DNA of 50,170 nt from Rubellimicrobium mesophilum DSM 19309 (GCF_000600335.2 NZ_KK088576.1:1-50170), one strand, 5' to 3'. Shown: positions 28,814 through 39,042, counted from the first letter of the stretch. Made by a program: numbers and translations. The notes: generated by a model not told the origin, from the letters alone.

Positions 28814-29839
28814 ATGGCCGCCAACATTGCGATCCTCGGGGCATCGGGCTACACGGGGGCGGAGCTCGTCCGCCTAATCGCCACCCATCCGGGGATGCGC
28901 ATCGCCGCGCTCACGGCCGACCGCAAGGCGGGGCAGAGCATGGCCCAGGTCTTTCCCCACCTGCGTCACCTCGACCTGCCCACGCTCTCGACCATCGAGC
29001 AGGTGGATTTCTCCGGCATCGACCTCGCCTTCGTGGCGCTCCCCCACGGCCTCAGCCAGGCGCTCGTCAAGGGCCTGCCGCGCGACCTCAAGGTCGTGGA
29101 CCTCGGCGCCGACTTCCGCCTCTCGCCCGAGGCCTACGAGACGTGGTACGGCCAGCCCCACGCCGCGCCCGAGCTCCAGCCCGAGGCGGTCTACGGCCTG
29201 ACCGAATTCTACCGCGACCGCATCAAAGGCGCCCGCCTCGTCGCCGGGACGGGCTGCAACGCCGCGACCGTCCAGTTCGCCCTTCGCCCGCTGATCGAGG
29301 GCAAGCTCATCGACCTCGACGACATCGTCTGCGACCTCAAGAACGGCGTCTCCGGCGCCGGCCGCTCCCTCAAGGAGAATATGCTCTTCGCCGAGCGGAG
29401 CGAGGACGTCGCCGGCTACTCCCAGGGAGGCAAGCACCGGCATCTCGGCGAGTTCGACCAGGAGTTCTCCGCTCTCGCCGGCCGGGACGTGCGGATCATC
29501 TTCACGCCCCACCTCGTGCCCGTGAACCGGGGCATCCTCGCCTCGGTTTACGTCAAGGGCGACGCCCAGGCGGTCCATGCAGCCCTCGCCGCCCGCTATG
29601 CGGACGAGCCCTTCTGCATCGTCCTCCCCTTCGGCGAGCTGCCGGCCATGGCCCACGTCCAGGGCTCGAACTTCGTCCACCTCGGCGTCACCGGCGACCG
29701 CGTCACCGGCCGGGCCCTCGTCGTCTCCACCCTCGACAACCTCAACAAGGGCTCCTCCGGCCAGGCGGTGCAGAACGCCAACCTGATGCTGGGGCTCCCC
29801 GAAACCGAGGGGCTGATGCTCGCCCCCGTCTTCCCCTGA
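28814..29839 (+). CDS. argC: N-acetyl-gamma-glutamyl-phosphate reductase
   Basis: ArgC reduces N-acetylglutamyl phosphate in arginine synthesis. Starting at the ATG at 28814, the 341-residue protein begins [22 protein letters not shown], the NADP-binding signature. It has the catalytic Cys148 in [29 protein letters not shown] and [18 protein letters not shown]. The active-site segment GTGCNAAT differs from the common PGCYPT, but the rest of the protein is clearly ArgC. The longer frame from 28730 has no family N terminus. ccmE follows 10 bases later. Confidence 0.93.
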   Translation: MAANIAILGASGYTGAELVRLIATHPGMRIAALTADRKAGQSMAQVFPHLRHLDLPTLSTIEQVDFSGIDLAFVALPHGLSQALVKGLPRDLKVVDLGADFRLSPEAYETWYGQPHAAPELQPEAVYGLTEFYRDRIKGARLVAGTGCNAATVQFALRPLIEGKLIDLDDIVCDLKNGVSGAGRSLKENMLFAERSEDVAGYSQGGKHRHLGEFDQEFSALAGRDVRIIFTPHLVPVNRGILASVYVKGDAQAVHAALAARYADEPFCIVLPFGELPAMAHVQGSNFVHLGVTGDRVTGRALVVSTLDNLNKGSSGQAVQNANLMLGLPETEGLMLAPVFP

Positions 29840-29849
29840 GGCCACCGCC

Positions 29850-30344
29850 ATGATGCCCCTCAAGAAGAAGCGCCGCATCCAGATCATCCTGATCGCCGCC
29901 GTCGCGCTGGTCTTCTCGACCGTGCTGATCGGCTACGCGATGCGCGACGGCATCAACTTCTTCCGCTCGCCCTCCCAGATCGTGACCGAGGCGCCATCCC
30001 CCTCCGAGGTCTTCCGCATCGGCGGCCTCGTGGAGGCGGGCTCCCTCGTGCGCGGGCAGGGCGAGACGGTGACCTTCCGCGTCACCGACTGCTCCGTCTC
30101 GATCCCCGTCACCTACACCGGCCTCCTCCCCGACCTCTTCGCCGAGAACGAGAGCATGGTCGGCACCGGCACCTACGCCGACGGCACCTTCACGGCGACC
30201 GAGGTCCTCGCCAAGCACGACGAGAACTACATGCCCAAGGAGGTCTCCGAATCGCTCCAGGCGCAGGGCGTCGATCCCGCCACGGCCCAGCATTCCTACG
30301 ACTGCAAGGGCACCGTCCCGGGCCAGGAGACGGCCGGAAGTTAA
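29850..30344 (+). CDS. ccmE: Cytochrome c maturation protein CcmE
   Basis: CcmE is the periplasmic heme chaperone that carries heme covalently before transfer to apocytochrome c. The 164-residue protein has a basic N terminus and membrane anchor (KKKRRIQIILIAAVALVFSTVLIGYAM), an OB-fold region (FRIGGLVEAGSLVRGQGETVTFRVTDC), and the heme-binding His123 in LAKHDENYMP, with Tyr127. The TAA stop at 30342-30344 lies inside a TTAA motif. ccmF and ccmH follow after the endolysin-holin pair. Confidence 0.95.
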   Translation: MMPLKKKRRIQIILIAAVALVFSTVLIGYAMRDGINFFRSPSQIVTEAPSPSEVFRIGGLVEAGSLVRGQGETVTFRVTDCSVSIPVTYTGLLPDLFAENESMVGTGTYADGTFTATEVLAKHDENYMPKEVSESLQAQGVDPATAQHSYDCKGTVPGQETAGS

Positions 30345-30387
30345 CAAAATTAACGATTGCAAGCGATCCCACGCAACGCTCGTTAGT

Positions 30388-30402
30388 GTAACGGATCGTT
30401 AA
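30388..30402. promoter_or_regulatory. CtrA-like box (GTAA-N7-TTAA) before the endolysin gene
   Basis: GTAACGGATCGTTAA matches TTAA-N7-TTAA with one mismatch and is followed by CC. It lies 48 bases before the endolysin ATG. A second pair of TTAA half-sites with five-base spacing occurs at 30341-30353. The interval is a marked AT-rich island. Confidence 0.55.
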
Positions 30403-30449
30403 CCCGATTCCGCGACCCTGTTCCCATCAGCCACCTGAAGGGGAACAGC

Positions 30450-31061
30450 ATGACCACCGTCGAACAAGTTGCGAGAGAGATCGTCGCCCGCGAAGGCGGC
30501 TGGGCCAACGACCTGGCCGACCCGGGCGGGGCCACCAACCACGGCGTGACGCTCTCCACGCTGCGCCGCGTCCGCATGGACCTGACCGGCGACGGCCGCG
30601 TGACCGAGGCCGACCTCCGCCGCCTCAGCCCCGACCAGGCCGCGCAGGTCTTCATCCAGCACTACTACCGCGCGCCCCGCATCGACGAACTGCCCGAGGT
30701 CCTCCAGCCCTCGGTCTTCGACATGCAGGTGAACGCCGGCGCCCAGGCGATCCGCCTGCTCCAGAAGCTGCTGGCCGATATGGGCCAGCCCTGCGACGTG
30801 GATGGCGTGCTCGGCCCCCGGACCATCGCCGCCGCCCGGGCCGCCGCCGCCCTCGCGCCCGACCACATCGCCGACGCCTACGGCATCGCCCGGCGCAACT
30901 ACTACTACGCGCTCGGCGACGCCCGACCCGCCTCGCGCAAGTTCTGCCGCCGCCGGGATGGCGGGAAGGGCGGCTGGATCGTCCGGGCCGAGGCCTTCAT
31001 CTCGCCCGCCTACCACCTGACCGACGCCCAGCACCGCGCCCGCACCGCCGCCTGGGCCTGA
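30450..31061 (+). CDS. Glycoside hydrolase family 108 endolysin (N-acetylmuramidase)
   Basis: GH108 enzymes are phage-type muramidases. The 203-residue protein begins VEQVAREIVAREGGWANDLADPGGATNHGVTLSTL, with the catalytic Glu15 in the EGGW motif and the family's DPGGATNHGVT. The C-terminal peptidoglycan-binding half contains FDMQVNAGAQAIRLLQKLL and WIVRAEAFISPAYHL. There is no signal peptide, so export would need the holin encoded next. Rhodobacterales gene transfer agents are released by an endolysin-holin pair encoded away from the structural genes, and this pair fits that role. GAAGGGGAACAGC precedes the ATG. Confidence 0.9.
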   Translation: MTTVEQVAREIVAREGGWANDLADPGGATNHGVTLSTLRRVRMDLTGDGRVTEADLRRLSPDQAAQVFIQHYYRAPRIDELPEVLQPSVFDMQVNAGAQAIRLLQKLLADMGQPCDVDGVLGPRTIAAARAAAALAPDHIADAYGIARRNYYYALGDARPASRKFCRRRDGGKGGWIVRAEAFISPAYHLTDAQHRARTAAWA

Positions 31062-31085
31062 CCCCTTTCCCGAGGAATTTCCATC

Positions 31086-31562
31086 ATGACCTTTCCGACC
31101 CTGCCTCCTGTCATCGCCGAGCAGGCCCTCGACCTCGCCGACGAGCTCCGCGCCCGCGCCGACGCCGTCCCGCCGCCCGTCATCGCCGGCCTCTCCCCCC
31201 GGCGCCGCGCCGCCTACGACCGGCTGGTGGACGCCGTGAACCGCCTCCCGCGTCCGCTCATGGTCCTCGGCAGCCTCGTCCTCCTCGGTTCCGCCCTCGT
31301 CGCTCCCGACTGGTTCGCCGCCCGCATGGACGCCCTCTCCGACATGCCCGACGCGCTCTGGTGGATCATCGGGGCCGTCCTGTCCCTGCACTTCGGCGCC
31401 CGCTACCAGGACCGCTCCCAGGACTTCCGGCGCGAGATGGCGACCACCGCACCCACGACCCGCGCCGACGTCCCGCGCGACAGCGAAGCCGACCTCCTTC
31501 CCGATGCCCTAGGCTCCGGCCCGAACGCCGCCCTCGATGCCTGGCGCAACGCGAAGGCGTGA
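31086..31562 (+). CDS. Holin family protein
   Basis: The 158-residue protein has an amphipathic N-terminal region (LDLADELRARADAVPPPV), two strongly hydrophobic helices (PLMVLGSLVLLGSALVAP and ALWWIIGAVLSLHFGARY) and a charged C-terminal tail, a layout typical of the 3TM-type holins next to GH108 genes. RPLMVLGSLVL with DWFAARMDALSDMPDALWWI is characteristic. It lies 24 bases after the endolysin, with GAGGAATTTCC before the ATG. It would form inner-membrane pores that release the endolysin. Confidence 0.85.
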   Translation: MTFPTLPPVIAEQALDLADELRARADAVPPPVIAGLSPRRRAAYDRLVDAVNRLPRPLMVLGSLVLLGSALVAPDWFAARMDALSDMPDALWWIIGAVLSLHFGARYQDRSQDFRREMATTAPTTRADVPRDSEADLLPDALGSGPNAALDAWRNAKA

Positions 31563-31619
31563 CGATCTGACCCGCCCACCGTCCTTGGCCCGCGACCCCC
31601 GAAACGGTATATGCCTACC

Positions 31620-33584
31620 ATGATCGTAGAGCTCGGACATTTCGCGCTGATCCTCGCCTTCGGGGTCGCGCTCCTCCAGATGGCGGTGCCCTTCGTGGGC
31701 GCCCAGAAGGGCTGGCGCAACTGGATGGAGATGGCGGCCCCGGCCGCCACCGCCCAGTTCCTCCTCATCGCCTTCGCCTTCGCCGCGCTGACCTGGGCGT
31801 TCCTGACCTCGGACTTCTCGGTCGAGGTGGTGCTCGCCAACTCGAACAGCCTGCAGCCCTGGGTCTACAAGCTGACCGGCGTCTGGGGGAACCACGAGGG
31901 ATCCATGCTCCTCTGGGTGCTGATCCTCTCGGGCTTCGGCGCCGCCGCCGCGACCTTCGGGACGAACCTGCCGTTGCCGCTCAAGGCTCGGGTCCTGTCG
32001 GTGCAGGCCTCGGTCGGCGTGGCCTTCCTGGCCTTCATCCTCTTCACCTCGAACCCCTTCACCCGGCTCGACGTGGCGCCGATGGACGGGCGGGCCCTCA
32101 ACCCGCTCCTGCAGGACCCGGGCCTCGCCTTCCACCCGCCCTTCCTCTACCTGGGCTACGTCGGCCTCTCAATGTCCTTCTCCTTCGCCATCGCGGCGCT
32201 GATGGAGGGCAAGGTCGACGCCGCCTGGGCCCGCTGGGTCCGCCCCTGGACGCTCGCCGCCTGGATCTTCCTGACCGTCGGCATCGCGCTGGGAAGCTGG
32301 TGGGCCTACTACGAGCTCGGCTGGGGCGGCTTCTGGTTCTGGGACCCGGTCGAGAACGCGAGCCTCATGCCCTGGCTCTTCGCCGCCGCGCTCCTCCATT
32401 CCGCCATCGTGGTCGAGAAGCGCGAGGCGCTGAAGAGCTGGACGATCCTCCTCGCGATCCTCGCCTTCGGCTTCTCGCTGCTCGGCACCTTCCTCGTCCG
32501 CTCGGGCGTCATCACCTCGGTCCATGCCTTCGCCAACGACCCGACGCGCGGCGTGTTCATCCTGCTCCTGCTCGCCATCTTCGTCGGCGGCGCCCTGACC
32601 CTCTTCGCCGCCCGCGCTTCCGCGCTCGAGGCCAAGGGCGTCTTCGGGATCGTCAGCCGCGAGGCCGGGCTCGTCCTGAACAACATCCTCCTCGCCGTCG
32701 CCGCCTTCGTCGTCTTCGTGGGCACCCTTTGGCCGCTCGTGGCCGAGATGCTCCTGGGCCGCACCCTCTCCGTCGGCGCCCCCTTCTTCCAGGCGGCCTT
32801 CACGCCCTTCATGGTCGCCATCGCGATCGCCCTGCCCGTGGGCAGCCTCCTCGCCTGGAAGCGCGGCGACCTGAGGCGGACCGTCCGCACGCTTCTCCCC
32901 GCCCTGATCCTCGCCTTCCTGATGGCCGCCCTGGCCTGGACGGTCGGCACGGGCCGCACCATCCTCGCCCCCGTGGGCGCCGCCCTTGGCACCTGGATCA
33001 TCGCCGGCGCCGCGCTGGACCTCTGGCAGCGGATCGGCCGCTCGGGGCCGTCCCGTCTCCTGCGACTTCCGCGCGCCGACTGGGGCAAGGCCTTCGCTCA
33101 TGCCGGCCTAGGCGTGACCATCCTCGGCGTCTCGCTCCTGATGGCTTGGGCGGAGGAGGACATCCGCACCGCGCAATTGGGCCAGAGCTTCGACGTCGGC
33201 GCCTACACCCTGACGCTCAACGCCGTGGAGCAGGTCCCTGGCCCGAACTATCAGAGCCTCACCGCCGACGTGACCGTGACGCGGGGTGATCGGGAGGTCG
33301 CTCGCCTCTTCCCCGAGAAGCGCTTCTACCCGGTGGCCGGGATGCCGACGACCGAAGCCGCCATCGACAATGGCATCTTCCGCGACGTCTATGTCGTGAT
33401 CGGCGATCCGCAGGACGGCGGCGGCTACGCGGTCCGGACCTACGTCAAGCCCTTCGCCAACTGGATCTGGGGCGGCGCGATCCTCATGGCCCTTGGTGGG
33501 CTCCTGTCGCTCTCCGACCGCCGCCTGCGGGTCGCGGCAGGGGCAGCCAAGAAGGCGCCGCGCGGCGCGGTGGCCGCCGAATGA
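31620..33584 (+). CDS. ccmF: Heme lyase CcmF (cytochrome c maturation)
   Basis: CcmF is the integral membrane core of the heme ligation complex. The protein (654 residues from the ATG at 31620, 657 from 31611) has about 15 membrane helices and the tryptophan-rich WWD heme-handling motif WGGFWFWDPVENASLMPWL, with GVWGNHEGSMLLWVL and FHPPFLYLGYVG upstream. A large periplasmic loop lies near the C terminus (FDVGAYTLTLNAVEQ ... VYVVIGDP). I prefer the second ATG because family members begin MIVELGHF. The stop overlaps the ccmH start (ATGA). Confidence 0.95.
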   Translation: MIVELGHFALILAFGVALLQMAVPFVGAQKGWRNWMEMAAPAATAQFLLIAFAFAALTWAFLTSDFSVEVVLANSNSLQPWVYKLTGVWGNHEGSMLLWVLILSGFGAAAATFGTNLPLPLKARVLSVQASVGVAFLAFILFTSNPFTRLDVAPMDGRALNPLLQDPGLAFHPPFLYLGYVGLSMSFSFAIAALMEGKVDAAWARWVRPWTLAAWIFLTVGIALGSWWAYYELGWGGFWFWDPVENASLMPWLFAAALLHSAIVVEKREALKSWTILLAILAFGFSLLGTFLVRSGVITSVHAFANDPTRGVFILLLLAIFVGGALTLFAARASALEAKGVFGIVSREAGLVLNNILLAVAAFVVFVGTLWPLVAEMLLGRTLSVGAPFFQAAFTPFMVAIAIALPVGSLLAWKRGDLRRTVRTLLPALILAFLMAALAWTVGTGRTILAPVGAALGTWIIAGAALDLWQRIGRSGPSRLLRLPRADWGKAFAHAGLGVTILGVSLLMAWAEEDIRTAQLGQSFDVGAYTLTLNAVEQVPGPNYQSLTADVTVTRGDREVARLFPEKRFYPVAGMPTTEAAIDNGIFRDVYVVIGDPQDGGGYAVRTYVKPFANWIWGGAILMALGGLLSLSDRRLRVAAGAAKKAPRGAVAAE

Positions 33585-34027
33585 AGGGCCTGCTCCTCGC
33601 GCTTCTCCTGCTCCCGACGGCTGCCCTTGCCGTGGAACCCGGCGAGCAACTCGCCGACCCCGCGCTCGAGACCCGGGCGCGCGACATCTCCGAGGGCCTC
33701 CGCTGCCCGGTCTGCCGCAACGAATCCATCGACGAGTCCCACGCCGAGGTCGCCCGCGACATCCGCCTGTTCGTCCGCGAAAGGCTGCTGGCCGGCGATA
33801 CGGACGATCAGGTGCAGGCCGCGGTCGTGGCGCGTTACGGTGAGTATGTCCTCCTCAAACCCACCGCCGAGGGCGCGAACCTCGTCCTCTGGCTCGCCGC
33901 GCCGACGCTTCTCTTGGCCGGGCTCGGCCTGGGCTGGTCGGTGGTGCGCCGCCGAAGCACTGCGCCGGATGTAAGTGATCTCACGGCCGAGGAGCGGGCC
34001 CGGCTCGACGATCTCCTGGGCCGCTGA
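33581..34027 (+). CDS. ccmH: Cytochrome c maturation protein CcmH (CcmL type)
   Basis: CcmH/CcmL is a membrane-anchored thiol-disulfide protein that keeps apocytochrome c cysteines reduced. The 148-residue protein has a signal peptide (MKGLLLALLLLPTAALA), the redox motif LRCPVC (Cys42 and Cys45), NESIDESHAEVARDIR, a C-terminal helix (LVLWLAAPTLLLAGLGLGWSVVRRR) and a short cytoplasmic tail. It lacks the extra TPR domain of E. coli CcmH, so it matches the short CcmL form. It overlaps ccmF by four bases. Confidence 0.95.
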   Translation: MKGLLLALLLLPTAALAVEPGEQLADPALETRARDISEGLRCPVCRNESIDESHAEVARDIRLFVRERLLAGDTDDQVQAAVVARYGEYVLLKPTAEGANLVLWLAAPTLLLAGLGLGWSVVRRRSTAPDVSDLTAEERARLDDLLGR

Positions 34028-34044
34028 CACTCCCCGAAATGCAA

Positions 34045-34066
34045 AGGCCGCCCCGAAGGGCGGCCT
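34045..34066 (-). terminator. Hairpin terminator between convergent ccmH and gltA
   Basis: AGGCCGCCC (34045-34053) pairs with GGGCGGCCT (34058-34066) across loop CGAA, a stable tetraloop. On the minus strand the stem is followed by TTGCATTT, giving gltA a terminator. On the plus strand it comes 18 bases after ccmH and may work in both directions. Confidence 0.7.
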
Positions 34067-34089
34067 CGACGTCTGGAAGTCAGGGTCCG

Positions 34090-35381
34090 TCAGCGGTTCT
34101 CGATCTCGACGTAGTCGCGCTCGGAGTGGCCCAGGTAGAGCTGGCGCGGCCGCCCGATCTTGAGCTGCGGGTCCGCGAGCTGCTCCTTCCATTGGGAGAT
34201 CCAGCCCACGGTCCGCGCCACCGCGAAGATCGGCGTGAACATGGAGGTCGGGAAGCCCATCGCCTCGAGGATGATGCCCGAGTAGAAGTCCACGTTCGGG
34301 TAGAGCTTGCGCTGGATGAAGTAGTCGTCCTCGAGCGCGATCCGCTCCAACTCCTTGGCGACCTGGAGGAGGGGTTGTCGTGGACGCCGAGGAGGTCGAG
34401 CACCTCGTCGGCCGACTGCTTCATCACCTTGGCGCGCGGGTCGAAGTTCTTGTAGACCCGGTGCCCGAAGCCCATCAGGCGCACGTTCGAGGACTTGTCC
34501 TTCACCTTGGCGATGAAGTCCGGGATGCGGTCCGGCGTCCCGATCTCGCGCAGCATCTCCAGCGCCGCCTGGTTCGCGCCGCCATGCGCCGGGCCCCAGA
34601 GGCAGGCGATCCCGGCCGCGATGCAGGCGAAGGGGTTCGCGCCCGAGGAGGACGCCAGGCGCACCGTCGAGGTCGAGGCGTTCTGCTCGTGATCGGCATG
34701 GAGCGTGAAGATTCGGTCCATGGCACGGGCGAGGACCGGGTTCACGTCATAGGGCTCGGCGGGAACGGCGAAGCACATGTGCAGGAAGTTCGACGCGTAG
34801 TCGAGATCGTTCCGCGGGTACACGAAGGGCTGGCCCACCGAGTACTTGTAGGCCATGGCCGCGATCGTCGGCATCTTGGCGATCAGCCGGAAGGCCGCGA
34901 CCTCGCGGTGGCGCGGGTCGTTGATGTCGAGGCTGTCGTGATAGAAGGACGACATGGCCCCGACCACGCCCACCATGGTCGCCATCGGGTGCGCGTCGCG
35001 GCGGAAGCCACGGAAGAAGTTGTGGATCTGCTCGTGCAGCATGGTGTGCCGCGTCACGGTGGTCTCGAACTGCTCCAGCTCGGCCGCCGAGGGCAGCTCC
35101 CCATAGAGGAGGAGGTAGCAGACCTCGAGGTAGTGGGACTTGGAGGCGAGTTGCTCGATGGGATAGCCGCGGTGCAGCAGGACCCCGGCGTCGCCGTCGA
35201 TGTAGGTGATCGTGGACTCGCAGGCCGCAGTGGAGGTGAAGCCCGGATCGTAGGTGAAGACATCCGCCTGGCCATAGAGCTTGCGGATGTCGATGCAGTC
35301 CGGCCCCTCGGTGGGCGACAGGACCGGCAGGTCGTAGGATTTGCCGTCGATGGTGAGCGTCGCGGTCCGGGTCTCGGCCAT
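34090..35381 (-). pseudogene. gltA: Citrate synthase, one-base frameshift near the C terminus
   Basis: Citrate synthase condenses acetyl-CoA and oxaloacetate at the head of the TCA cycle. From the ATG at 35381 the product [20 protein letters not shown] continues to [35 protein letters not shown], containing [23 protein letters not shown] (catalytic His) and GFGHRVYK. The frame breaks at 34371-34374. The true ending, starting at [25 protein letters not shown] with the catalytic Asp in VDFYSG, lies one frame over and stops at 34090. Adding one G to the four-G run restores a 430-residue type II enzyme. This is probably a consensus error, since the gene is otherwise intact. Confidence 0.9.
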
Positions 35382-35404
35382 GAAGGCCTCTCCTTGTTGT
35401 CCCA

Positions 35405-36822
35405 TTACTCAGTCCCCTGGCGCTCTACGGTGTCCGTGAGGCGCGCGAGCGTCTCCTCGCGCCCCAGGATGAGCATCATGTCGAAGACGCTGGGCGACAC
35501 GGTGCGACCGGCCAGAGCCGCGCGAAGCGGCCCGGCCAGCTTGCCGAGCGTCGTGCCGTTCTTCTCAGCCCCAGCGGCGACCACCCCCTCGAGGATGTCG
35601 CGCGTCCAGCTAGCATTCTGCAGGTGCGACGTCAAATCACGCAGTATACCATTGGATACCGGATCGAGCGATTTTGACGCATTCTGGTCCGGCAGGACGG
35701 GTCGTTCGGTCAGGGCGAAATGCGCCTGCTCAAGGAGTTGGGGGATGGTCTTCGCGCGGACCTTGCAGACGGGCAGCGCGAGGAGGAAGCGCTCCCGCTG
35801 ACCCTGCGTAAGCGGAGGAGCGCCGGTGGCTGACAGGAACGACTCGACCTCTTGCAGCAGCGCCTCGTCGGGGGTGCGGGCCATGTGCTGGCCCGAGATG
35901 TTCTCGAGCTTCTTGAAGTCGAACCGGGCGGGCGACTTGTTGATCCCCGACAGGTCGAAGACCTCCATGGCTTCCTCGTCGGTGAAGACCTCCATGTCGC
36001 CATGGCTCCAGCCGAGGCGGGCGAGGTAGTTCCGCATCGCCGACGCGAGATAGCCCATGGCCTGGTAATCGGCCGTCGCGGTCGCGCCATGGCGCTTGGA
36101 GAGCTTCTTGCCGTCGGGTCCGAAGATCAGCGGGACGTGGGCCATGACCGGCACGGGCCAGCCCATCGCCTCGTAAATGAGCTTCTGGCGGAAGGCGTTG
36201 GTCAGGTGGTCGTCGCCCCGATGACGTGGGTCACGCCCATGTCGTGGTCGTCCACCACGACGGCGAGCATGTAGAGCGGCGTGCCGTCCGCGCGCAACAG
36301 GACCATGTCGTCGAGCTGGTCGTTCTGGATCGTGACCTCGCCCTGCACGGCGTCGTGGATCGTGGTGGCGCCCTCGCGCGGGGCCTTGATGCGGATCACG
36401 AAGGGCGCGTCGGGATGCTTCGATTCGGGGACATCCCGCCAGGGCGAGCGGTAGAGCGTCGAGCGGCCCTCGGCGCGGGCCTGCTCGCGGAAGGCCTCGA
36501 TCTCTTCCGGCGTGGCGAAGCACTTGTAGGCCTGCCCGCGCGCCAGCATCTCGCGCGCGACCTCGGCATGGCGGTCGGCGCGGGCGAACTGGCTGACGGG
36601 CTCGCCGTCCCAGTCGATGCCGAGCCAGGTCAGGCCGTCGAGGATCTTCTGCCGGTTCTCGGGCGTGGATCGTGCGCGGTCGGTGTCCTCGATCCTGAGG
36701 AGGAACCTGCCGCCCCGGCCCCGGGCGTAGAGCCAGTTGAAGAGCGCCGTCCGCGCCCCGCCGATGTGCAGTGCCCCGGTGGGAGAAGGCGCGAAGCGGG
36801 TCACGACCTGGGAATCCGTCAT
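35405..36822 (-). pseudogene. gltX: Glutamyl-tRNA synthetase, one-base frameshift
   Basis: GltX charges tRNA-Glu and is essential in most bacteria. From the ATG at 36822 the product [28 protein letters not shown] carries the class I HIGH-type motif (HIGG). The frame breaks beside 36220 at THVI: the expected [24 protein letters not shown] is one frame over. It continues through KLSKRHG (KMSKS-type motif) to the TAA at 35405, giving 472 residues if one G is added. A segment around 35615-35695 uses AT-ending codons unlike the rest. gltA lies 23 bases downstream on the same strand. Confidence 0.9.
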
Positions 36823-36897
36823 CGCTGTTAACCTCTCCTTCACCATTCCGGTCTAGTCTGACAGCCGCGCATTACTGAGGGGTTAAGGACAGGACAA

Positions 36898-39020
36898 GTG
36901 GAGTTGGCGGATCATCCGGACGCCGGGACCAGCGGCCCGAGGCTCGGCCGCTGGTGGAGCCGGGCCGAGGCGGCGCTGCTCGCACAGCGGGGACAGCTCC
37001 TGTCCTGGGCGCCCGTCGCGCTCGGGACCGGGATCGGCATCTACTTCGCCCTTCCGGTCGAGCCCGAGACATCCGCCTGGACCATGCTCGGCATTGCCGT
37101 GATCCTCCTTCTGCTGACGTCCCGGGCCGTGGCGCCGGCCTTGGCGCCGCTGCTGCTCGGGTTGGCCCTGGTCGGCGCGGGCGCCGGCCTCGCGGGGTGG
37201 CGAGCTTGGGCGGTCGCTGCGCCGGTCCTCGACTTCCGTTACTACGGCCCTGTCGAGGGGCGGATCCTGGGCATCGACCGCTCGGCCTCGGACGCCCTGA
37301 GGCTTACGCTCGACCACGTCGTGCTGGAGGATGTGCCACCGGAACGGACGCCGGCCAGCGTCCGCGTCTCGCTCCGGGGCGACCAGCGCTGGCTGGTCCC
37401 GGAGCCTGGGCGCGTGGTGATCCTGACCGGAAATCTGTCGCCCCCCTCGGGGCCGCCCGAGCCCGGCGACTTCGACTTCCGCCGCGCCGCCTGGTTCGAG
37501 GGGCTCGGGGCCACGGGCTGGACCGAGACGCCCGTGCTCGCCAAGGCGCCGTCCGAGGGGGCCTCTGGATCCACCGCCTACGCACCCGCCTCAGCGAGGG
37601 GGTCCGGGCCCGCATCGACGGCGACGCCGGCGGTCTCGCGGCGGCGGTGATGACGGGGGACCGCTCTGGGCTGTCCATGGCGGCGAGCGATGCGATGCGC
37701 GACTCCGGCCTCTACCATCTCGTCTCGATCTCCGGCACGCACATGGGCCTGCTGGTGGCCTTCGTCTTCGCGCTCGTCCGGACGGGGATCGCGCTGGTGC
37801 CGCCGCTCGCGCTCCGGGTGAACGGCAAGAAGGTCGCGGCCTGGATCGCGCTGCTGGCAGCGGCCTTCTACCTCGCGCTCGCCGGGCGCGACGTGGCGAC
37901 GGAACGGTCCTTCGTCATGGTCGCCGTCATGCTCGGGGCGGTGCTCCTCGACCGGCAGGCGGTGACGCTCCGATCCGTGGCGATCGCCGCGCTGATCGTG
38001 CTGGTCCTCCGGCCCGAGAGCCTGGTGAACCCGGGCTTCCAGATGTCCTTCGCCGCCGTGGCCGCGCTGAGCGTCGTGTTCGGCTCCCCTTGGCTGCACG
38101 GGTTGGGCGGGCGGTGGCGCTGGGCGGTGCCGGTCGTGCTGGTGATCATGTCGTCGCTCGTCGCGGGCCTTGCCACGGCGCCTTACGCAGGGGCTCATTT
38201 CAACCGCTTCGCGGCCTACGGGCTCCTGGCCAACCTGCTCGTGGTGCCGGCCATGGGGGTCCTCGTCATGCCGGGGGCGGTGCTCCTGGCGCTTGGTGCT
38301 CCGCTGGGCCTGACGCAGCCCGCGCTCCTGCTCGTGGAACTCGGCTGCCGCTGGATCCTGCTGGTGGCGGAGGTCGTGGCCGGGCTGGATGGCGCGACAG
38401 GCGGCGTCGTGACGCCGCCCCAGATGGTCCTGCCGCTCCTGACCCTCGGGGGGCTCTTCGCGATCCTGTGGCGCGGGCGCCTTCGCTGGGCAGGGCTTCC
38501 CGTGATGGCCCTGGCGCTCGGCCTCTGGACCGTGGCGGAGAGGCCGGCTCTGCTGGTTGCCCCGTCCGGCGGGATCATGGGGATCATGACCGATGCCGGC
38601 CGCGTGGTCTCGAGGGCGAGCGGCGACGGCTTCGTGGTGGAGACCTGGCTCGAGAACGACGGCGACGCCGCGACGCAGGAGGACGCCGCCGCACGGTCGG
38701 GCCCCACGCTCGGGGAGCGGACGGCGCGGGCGGAGGTCGGGGGCGAGTCCGTGCTCCTCATGCGGGGGAAGCAGGCGCTTGCGGGCGTCGAGGGCTGCGG
38801 CGGTGCGGAGATCCTGGTCACGGATCAGGAAGCGGACGGGAGGCCGTGCCTCGTGCTCGACGCGACGACACTGCGGGACACCGGGGCCGTGGCCGGGTGG
38901 ACGGGGCAGGACGGCCTGAGGCTGATAACGGCCGAGGCCATCGCTGGGGACCGTCCCTGGACCCGACCGGGTCGCCACGGACATCCGCGGGATCTAGCGG
39001 GGGACGGCGCGTCACCTTAG
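36898..39020 (+). pseudogene. comEC: ComEC/Rec2 family DNA uptake channel protein, one-base frameshift
   Basis: ComEC forms the inner-membrane channel for DNA uptake in natural transformation. The first part, in the frame from GTG 36898, holds two hydrophobic helices and an OB-like DUF4131 region (APVLDFRYYGPVEGRILGIDRS ... FDFRRAAWFEGLGATGWTE). After the five-G run at 37557-37561 the frame shifts to LWIHRLRTRLSEGVRARIDG ... GLYHLVSISGTHMGLLVAF and about eight helices of the competence domain. Adding one G restores a roughly 707-residue protein. The C terminus has no complete metallo-beta-lactamase motif set, as in many alphaproteobacterial forms. It is divergent from gltX. Confidence 0.85.
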
Positions 39021-39042
39021 CTTGGGGCCAGGAGGGCCATCC

